A DNA stretch of 10,767 bases. It comes from Deltaproteobacteria bacterium. GTDB taxonomy: Bacteria > Desulfobacterota > Syntrophobacteria > BM002. This document shows positions 6,885-10,767 of this stretch, piece after piece; the first letter of the stretch is position 1; each line of letters starts with the position of its first letter. Made by a program: the position numbers and the translations under genes. The stretch lies in the NCBI GenBank assembly GCA_020350905.1, contig CP070843.1, forward strand, positions 2,777,818 through 2,788,584. Direction: 5' to 3'. Below the pieces are notes generated by a model. It made no database searches. It was not told where the DNA came from and was given only the letters and a program-made list of their open reading frames with translations.

Positions 6885-7092
6885 ACGTACATCTCAAGAA
6901 GACGCCCGTGTTGTTGAGGGAGCGTGGCGCATCCAGGATCGTTACAAGCTATCCTGGTGGGACGCTTTGATCGTGTCCGCCGCTCAAGTAAGTGACTGCC
7001 GCTACCTTCTGACTGAGGACCTCCAGGAAAGCCTGAGCATGGGTAATATCGAGGTGATCAACCCGTTCCGCACCCCGCCTGAATCCATCTGA
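6874..7092 (+). pseudogene. truncated VapC-like PIN-domain toxin (C-terminal half only)
   Basis: The 72-codon frame matches the C-terminal half of VapC-type PIN ribonucleases: LSWWDALIVSAA carries the third-quarter acidic residue (D30), LLTEDLQ carries the last acidic cluster (E48, D49), and IEVINPF is the usual closing strand. The N-terminal half, with the invariant D-x-N strand and second acidic residue, is absent. A stop lies in frame just upstream at 6859-6861, the only start is a TTG, and that upstream sequence is the trkA promoter region. No antitoxin gene (VapB) lies beside it. It is therefore almost certainly a broken, inactive relic of a toxin-antitoxin locus. The break coincides with the edge of the GC-rich trkAH block. 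Confidence 0.78.
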
Positions 7093-7201
7093 GACAGATA
7101 AACATCCAATTCGCCTGTCAGAGATGCCGCTTGCGCTGCGGTGAGCGGTCAAAGGAGACTTATAAAGAATGCACCTTCTGGCCATACTCGTGTGAAGTCG
7201 T

Positions 7202-7383
7202 CTAGCCGGATATTTCAGGAATTGCCGTCGCGAGGCCGTAGAGAAGGATGTGCCACCGGACAGCAGGGGGTTGGATCTGAGGCTTACTTGAACAGTACGT
7301 CGCAGGGCCCGACCCCCGAGGACGCTCGGAAGGACAATAATATCCGCGGTCGCAGCAGGCTATTCGTGACATATCTGGGCTAG
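7202..7383. mobile_element. 182-bp MITE-like element with inverted termini
   Basis: The left end (CTAGCCGGATATTTCAGGAA, from 7202) and the reverse complement of the right end (CTAGCCCAGATATGTCACGA, from 7383) agree at 18 of 21 aligned positions with one 1-nt gap. A related end, TAGCCCGGATATTTCATGAA, occurs at 9751. The interior has no recognisable protein; an 80-codon frame across it reads as chance. This is the form of a non-autonomous element moved by a transposase encoded elsewhere. I see no clear target duplication. Confidence 0.55.
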
Positions 7384-7399
7384 GTTGAGAGGAAAAATA

Positions 7400-7513
7400 G
7401 GGACGTCCATAAAATTATAAAATTCTCTTCGTGGTCTCAAATTACCTCTTGACCAGCTTCAATGACTCTATTTTTCACAGATTAAAAGAAACTTATAATT
7501 TTATGGACGTCCC
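7400..7513. mobile_element. 114-bp element with perfect 21-bp inverted repeats
   Basis: The 21 bases 7400-7420 (starting GGGACGTCCATAAAATTAT) are exactly reverse-complementary to 7493-7513. The similarity continues inward imperfectly for about 10 more bases. Each arm begins with GGACGTCC, itself a perfect palindrome. The 72-nt centre encodes nothing recognisable. Such GGGACGT-type ends resemble palindromes mobilised by IS200/REP-associated Y1 transposases, but no such gene is in the window. Confidence 0.65.
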
Positions 7514-7522
7514 CCCTTTCCC

Positions 7523-7780
7523 CTACTCAAATAATTTGCCTCCAAAGTGGGCCATATATTCTTCGATCTCTTTGGCAAAATGTTCTAAAAATTTGTCCAT
7601 TTTCTTGCCACCACCTTCCATTACTTTTTCGGAGATGGTGGCTGCCTTGTCGTACGCTTTTTCAAATTCATGATCCGCCATACCGGAGATTTCTTTTGCT
7701 TCTTCTTTTGTTATGTGTCCTGCGTGGGCAAAGACGGAGGCAAAAACTCCAGACATGTGTTTTACTTTTTCCTTGGCCAT
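7523..7780 (-). CDS. small conserved-looking hypothetical protein
   Basis: The product is an 85-residue soluble protein that I do not recognise. A strong ribosome binding site (AAAGGAG 6 nt before the ATG) supports translation. The sequence is Lys/Glu-rich and almost wholly helical by eye, with amphipathic segments (ITKEEAKEISGMADHEFEKA, then a second helix ending in EEYMAHFGGKLFE) separated by a GGGKK turn. There is no Cys, signal peptide or membrane segment. The arrangement suggests a small helical-hairpin or oligomerising protein. It ends 9 nt from the 114-bp inverted-repeat element and lies downstream of the potassium channel gene on the same strand (131 nt gap). No function can be assigned. 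Confidence 0.7.
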   Translation of the reverse strand: MAKEKVKHMSGVFASVFAHAGHITKEEAKEISGMADHEFEKAYDKAATISEKVMEGGGKKMDKFLEHFAKEIEEYMAHFGGKLFE

Positions 7781-7878
7781 GAGTAGCTCCTTTCGTTTGT
7801 TATTTCTCCTCTAATTACTGTGTCCCAAGTTTATCCTGCTACAAATAGAGTGAGAGAAAACATAACCACTGTTAGATG

Positions 7879-7902
7879 GTGAGAGACTCTTTAACATCTC
7901 AC
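7879..7902 (-). terminator. weak hairpin after the potassium channel gene
   Basis: GTGAGA (7879-7884) and TCTCAC (7897-7902) can pair around a 12-nt loop, 9 nt beyond the channel stop codon. There is no clean U-run after it, so terminator activity is uncertain. Confidence 0.25.
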
Positions 7903-7911
7903 ACTGCAACA

Positions 7912-8244
7912 TCAGTCCTGATTCTGCTTGCCTTGACTCTGCGTTTCCTCCCAGGCGTACCGAACCGACTGCACTGCAACGGCAACCACCACCCCCGTGA
8001 AGAGTATTCCGACGAGAGCCAGCAAAACAGCGATGATCTGGCCAATAGCCGTGCTAGGCACGATATCGCCGTAACCGACGGTTAGCCCCGTAATGAAGGC
8101 AAAGTAGACGGCCTTTCCGAACGACACCTTCTCTGTAGCTGAGATAGCCACGGCACCGGCCATGATCAAGGCAAGTAGCATCAAATAGAGGGCACGAAGA
8201 TGCCAGATGATTCCAACAAAATGGTGGTTGAAACGGGCAAGCAT
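7912..8244 (-). CDS. two-TM potassium channel (KcsA-like Ion_trans_2)
   Basis: This 110-residue inner-membrane protein has the minimal pore layout: a first membrane helix (about residues 18-36), a pore helix, the potassium selectivity filter TVGYGD (55-60) and a second membrane helix (about 68-93), then a short hydrophilic tail rich in Gln. It would act as a homotetramer. There is no RCK, cyclic-nucleotide or voltage-sensor domain, so gating must lie in the pore or tail. I favour the ATG at 8244 because GGGAG sits 6 nt before it; the ATG at 8250, two codons upstream, abuts GGGAG directly and is poorly placed. With trkAH and the antiporter nearby it fits a cation-homeostasis setting. Confidence 0.9.
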   Translation of the reverse strand: MLARFNHHFVGIIWHLRALYLMLLALIMAGAVAISATEKVSFGKAVYFAFITGLTVGYGDIVPSTAIGQIIAVLLALVGILFTGVVVAVAVQSVRYAWEETQSQGKQNQD

Positions 8245-8299
8245 AGACATCTCCCACTATTAATCTACAAAGAATCCAGGTTCAAAGGACGTCAAAATA

Positions 8300-8463
8300 T
8301 CAAATCCCAAGCTCCAAATAACAAACAAATCTCAAATTCCAATATTCAATGACCAAAACAGGATTCGGCTCTTAGCTTCATTGTTCATCAAGATCATGAA
8401 CTTGTTTAGAATTTTGAATTTCGGTCATTGTGATTTGTTTGTTATTTGAGATTTGGGATTTGA
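8300..8463. repeat. imperfect long inverted repeat (MITE-like)
   Basis: The left arm (8300-8354) and right arm (8423-8463) are reverse complements over three blocks: TCAAATCCCAA, AAATAACAAACAAATC and CAATGACC. The left arm carries an extra 14 nt between the last two blocks. The element lies between the channel and antiporter genes and has no coding capacity. It resembles the common AT-rich CAAATCCCAA...AACAAACAAATC intergenic repeats of environmental bacterial genomes. Confidence 0.65.
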
Positions 8464-8483
8464 AATCTCGACCTCTCCTGAAA

Positions 8484-8504
8484 ACTGAAACCACCATTGT
8501 GGTG
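8484..8504 (-). terminator. candidate terminator of the antiporter gene
   Basis: One base after the TGA, read on the minus strand, CACCA-CAA-TGGTG (8504-8492) forms a 5-bp hairpin with a 3-nt loop, followed by a T-rich run (GTTTCAGTTTTC). It is short, so confidence is low. Confidence 0.35.
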
Positions 8505-8505
8505 A

Positions 8506-9729
8506 TCAGTCTCCTACGGGACCGCTACCTTCCGCCAGCCTTTGGCGTGCACCAAATGCTTTGGCCCAGGGGTTGGCGGTGATTCCGTGACCCAGGATAC
8601 TGAGTATTATGGTGCACACCACAGTCATGGCGATAGGACCGCTGTTTGGCACGTTAGCATTCACCACGATAACGGCGAAGACAATGCTGGCCAAACCACG
8701 TGGACCGAACCAACCTATAAAAAGCTTACTCTCGGTGCTCACCCCCATACCGGTGAGCGAGAGAAACACCGGCAACATGCGGATGAGGGTGAGACTCAGC
8801 ACCGCATAAAGCAGAATAAGCCAGCTGAACTGACCCACCGCCTGACCCACCACTGCCGCGCCGAAGATCACCCAGGTCAGCAGCGCCAGGGTGTCCCCGG
8901 TGCCCTCCGCCGCGAGCAGAAATTCATCCCGGGCTTGCTTTGCCAGGACGCCAAACAGAAGACCGCCTGAGAACGCCGCAATGAAGCCGCTGCCACCCAG
9001 GAACTGGGCAACGGCAAAACAGCCAAGCGCCAGGGCCACCACCGGAAGCTGAATCCAGGTGTGGGTGAGCCACCCTTGCCCCTTGGCAAACTTCAATAAT
9101 AAGCCCGCCATGATGGTAAGTACCAGACCCACGGCCAGACCGATGCCGATCTCCTCGGCTACCAGCTTCATGGCGAGCTGCCAGGGACCCCCTTCACCAC
9201 CCTTTCCCGTGGCGAGGGCCAGGAACACAAACAGGATTGGCACGCAGATCCCGTCGTTCAAACCGCTCTCCACATTTAACCCCTGACGGACGGGGTCGGG
9301 CACCACTTCATTGGTTACCACCGCTTTACCCAGCGCAGCGTCTGTCGGCGCCAGCATGGTCGCGAGGAGGGCCACCTCGAACAAAGACAGTTTCTCGACG
9401 AGGAGCACACCAACCCCGAAACCGAGCAGTATGGTCAGGGGCAGGCCGATCAGCAGCAGACGAATGGGCAATTCCTTCGTCTTTCTCAGCACACCCATGT
9501 CGGCGCCAGCAGCATCTGTGAACAGCACCAGCGCCAGGGTCAACTCCGCCAGGGTACTGATGGTTTCCCTGTCTGCCTTGAAAGAAATCAGATCCAGACC
9601 CACCGGGCCAATGAGGAGACCAAAGATGGTAAACACAATCGGGCCACTGATCCAGGTGCGCTCGACGCGTCCAGCGACCGAACTGTAGACGAGAATGAAG
9701 AGAGCCAAAATGGCTAGATCCTGATACAC
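8506..9729 (-). CDS. CPA1-type cation:proton antiporter
   Basis: This 407-residue membrane protein has about 11-13 hydrophobic helices and is of the CPA1 (NhaP/NHE) type, exchanging Na+ or K+ for H+ at the inner membrane. Visible hallmarks are APTDAALG (127-134) in the first unwound helix, the ESGLNDG segment with the N158-D159 ion-binding pair, R317 in LIRMLP, and GWFGPRGLASI (339-349). It ends about 50 residues after that motif, with no large cytoplasmic C-terminal domain, so it is a short form. The start is a GTG at 9729-9727 preceded by GGAGGT 5 nt upstream. It is transcribed alone as far as can be seen: repeats separate it from both neighbours. Ion preference cannot be read from the sequence. 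Confidence 0.94.
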   Translation of the reverse strand: MYQDLAILALFILVYSSVAGRVERTWISGPIVFTIFGLLIGPVGLDLISFKADRETISTLAELTLALVLFTDAAGADMGVLRKTKELPIRLLLIGLPLTILLGFGVGVLLVEKLSLFEVALLATMLAPTDAALGKAVVTNEVVPDPVRQGLNVESGLNDGICVPILFVFLALATGKGGEGGPWQLAMKLVAEEIGIGLAVGLVLTIMAGLLLKFAKGQGWLTHTWIQLPVVALALGCFAVAQFLGGSGFIAAFSGGLLFGVLAKQARDEFLLAAEGTGDTLALLTWVIFGAAVVGQAVGQFSWLILLYAVLSLTLIRMLPVFLSLTGMGVSTESKLFIGWFGPRGLASIVFAVIVVNANVPNSGPIAMTVVCTIILSILGHGITANPWAKAFGARQRLAEGSGPVGD

Positions 9730-9750
9730 CGCTTACCTCCAACTTTTGAA

Positions 9751-9772
9751 TAGCCCGGATATTTCATGAATC
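9751..9772 (+). repeat. solo copy of the dispersed repeat end
   Basis: TAGCCCGGATATTTCATGAA here matches the ends of the 182-bp element at 7202-7383 in the same orientation as its left end. It lies 22 nt upstream of the antiporter start codon, so it sits in that gene's leader or promoter zone. No matching inverted partner is evident nearby. Confidence 0.5.
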
Positions 9773-9825
9773 ACCGTAGGCCTTAAGACTTGTCGCCATC
9801 ACTTGCTACGATTCACCATGAGGAA

Positions 9826-10112
9826 GGTTTCAGGTGTCAGGAAAAAGAAACACTTAACACTGAAACCTTATATTTCGTCAATGGGTTAGCCCGGTAGTCG
9901 AATCGCGGCTGCCTGCCCGCCATCGCGAGCCGCTCAGGCGAGGCGGGCGGGGAAAGCCGCTCCCACAAGAGAATCCCTGTCTTCTGACCTCTGACTCCCG
10001 ACCTCCGACCTCTAAGTTCTATCCTTTGTCCTCCACATCCATATAATTCTTCGTGGTCACTGCCTTTCCCCTCTGACACCCGACACCTCCATCCACCCTG
10101 ACACCTGAAACC
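9826..10112. repeat. 287-bp repeat cluster bounded by a 16-bp perfect inverted repeat
   Basis: GGTTTCAGGTGTCAGG (9826-9841) is the exact reverse complement of 10097-10112. Inside, 9979-10015 and 10070-10130 are degenerate near-tandem runs on the theme CTGACACC/CCGACCTC. The minus-strand frame across it is low-complexity (CQVSGFRCQ) and I do not believe it is coding. The rest of 9730-10143 holds the REP-like palindrome described separately. Confidence 0.6.
9901..9968 (-). repeat. REP-like palindrome with a second palindrome in its loop
   Basis: Read on the minus strand, TTGTGGGAGCGGCTTTC (9968-9952) and AGCCGCGATT (9910-9901) are the two sides of a REP-type hairpin; GCGGCT (9905-9910) pairs with AGCCGC (9955-9960). 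The loop holds another GC-rich palindrome, GCCTGCCCGCC (9911-9921) against 9942-9952 (9 of 11 positions, GCCCGCC/GGCGGGC perfect). It lies between two same-strand genes and may stabilise mRNA or stop transcription. Confidence 0.6.
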
Positions 10113-10143
10113 CGACACCTGACACCTCAACATTGGCACCTCA

Positions 10144-10767
10144 CTAAAAATCCGGCTTGTAGAAGACTTTCACCGCTTGGCCGGTGGGTGGCTGCTCCTC
10201 TCTATCTTCGGGTAAATCTTCAGGGGGCAACAAATTGCCCCAATCGGTCCGCTGCCGCATCTCCTCCTTCGTCTGTTCAGAGACGAAATCCTTGCCCAGA
10301 CGCAGTTCCCAGCCGCCACCCAATGCCTTGTACAAGGCAATCAGGTTGATACCCACGGAGCCGGTAGCCGAGGCGAAGGCGTCCTGCTGCTCAGTCAGAT
10401 ATCTCTGCGAATCAATCACTCGCTGGTAGGTTGTCAAACCTTCGCTGTATTGGATCAAGGAAAGTTCCTCCGAACGCTTATATTGTTCGACACTCTCAGA
10501 AATGAACCCAGTCTGTTCTTGTGTTCTCAAAAAGCCCACTGTGGCGTCTTCCACATCCTGGAAAGCCCGCAGGACCGTGTTTTGGTAATTGACCACAAGC
10601 TGTTGGAAACGGGCATCCTGGACGCGGACGTTATTTTTGAGGCGCCCGTAGTTAAAAATGGGCCACTGGAATGTGGGGCCAATGAAATAGGTAATGCCGC
10701 CGGAGGTAAACAGATCGCTGAAGTTAGCTCTGTTCGAGAGAACACCGCCTTTGTCGCTGGACTGTAA
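10144..10767 (-). CDS. outer membrane efflux factor, TolC/NodT family (C-terminal part, 5' end outside window)
   Basis: The frame is open from the right edge to TAG at 10146-10144, giving the last 207 residues of an RND-type outer-membrane channel. Near the edge it reads FIGPTFQWPIFNYGRLKNNV, then RVQDARFQQLVVNYQNTVLRA, the classic second repeat of the NodT/OprM family. A long coiled helix follows (EDATVGFLRTQEQ ... SVEQYKRSEELSLIQYSEGL), then TTYQRVIDSQRYLTEQQDAF and the family's closing ALGGGWE. About 50 further residues follow, with a TDWGNLLPPEDLPED segment seen in some members. It would form trimers linking an inner-membrane pump and a periplasmic adaptor to the outside. The pump genes should lie to the right, upstream in its operon. 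Confidence 0.93.
   Translation of the reverse strand, partial: LQSSDKGGVLSNRANFSDLFTSGGITYFIGPTFQWPIFNYGRLKNNVRVQDARFQQLVVNYQNTVLRAFQDVEDATVGFLRTQEQTGFISESVEQYKRSEELSLIQYSEGLTTYQRVIDSQRYLTEQQDAFASATGSVGINLIALYKALGGGWELRLGKDFVSEQTKEEMRQRTDWGNLLPPEDLPEDREEQPPTGQAVKVFYKPDF

Noticed and set aside
7141..7383. 80-codon plus-strand frame
   Set aside because: Spans the 182-bp inverted-repeat element and has no protein-like pattern.
8300..8463. Possible CRISPR-like repeats
   Set aside because: The similar segments are two inverted arms, not regularly spaced direct repeats with unique spacers.
9837..10139. 100-codon minus-strand frame rich in CQVSGFRCQ-type repeats
   Set aside because: This is translation of degenerate CTGACACC repeats and the REP palindrome, not a gene.

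Overview
The window looks like chromosomal DNA from an environmental Gram-negative bacterium, probably proteobacterial. It carries an outer-membrane efflux channel (TolC/NodT type), PilZ-domain proteins, a nitrilase-superfamily amidase, REP-like palindromes and many short inverted-repeat elements between genes. I cannot fix the phylum from the sequence. Base composition is patchy by hand count: positions 4081-4140 (in trkH) hold 45 G+C of 60, 2461-2520 (in the amidase gene) hold 34 of 60, and 1681-1740 (in an orphan gene) hold 17 of 60. This suggests a mosaic, accessory-type region.

Layout. Positions 1-406 are mostly intergenic: AT-rich direct repeats, a possible gene edge on the minus strand, and a possible 43-residue ORF on the plus strand. 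Positions 407-1293 (minus) hold two tandem paralogous PilZ genes, candidate c-di-GMP binding proteins. Positions 1533-2015 (minus) hold an AT-rich orphan gene. Positions 2318-3829 (plus) hold a carbon-nitrogen hydrolase (omega-amidase/YafV-like) and a stand-alone dual-specificity-type protein phosphatase. Positions 3989-6773 (minus) hold a GC-rich trkA-trkH potassium-uptake operon with a strong sigma-70-type promoter at 6855-6884. Positions 6874-7092 (plus) hold the C-terminal half of a VapC-like PIN toxin, broken next to the trkA upstream region. Positions 7202-7513 hold two adjacent small inverted-repeat elements. Further minus-strand genes follow: a small orphan protein (7523-7780), a two-TM potassium channel (7912-8244) and a CPA1-type Na+/H+ antiporter (8506-9729). 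Positions 9730-10143 are a repeat-rich intergenic region with a nested REP-like palindrome. The last gene (10144 to the right edge, minus) is the C-terminal part of an RND-type outer-membrane efflux factor.

Functionally, the clearest theme is monovalent-cation handling: TrkA/TrkH potassium uptake, a KcsA-like potassium channel and a cation:proton antiporter lie on the same strand within about 6 kb. They are broken up by a toxin remnant and repeats, so they are not one operon. I see no CRISPR array, tRNA, rRNA or complete transposase, and I found no convincing undescribed multi-gene system. The most unusual material is the short non-coding inverted-repeat elements and the junction between the trkAH block and the PIN remnant.
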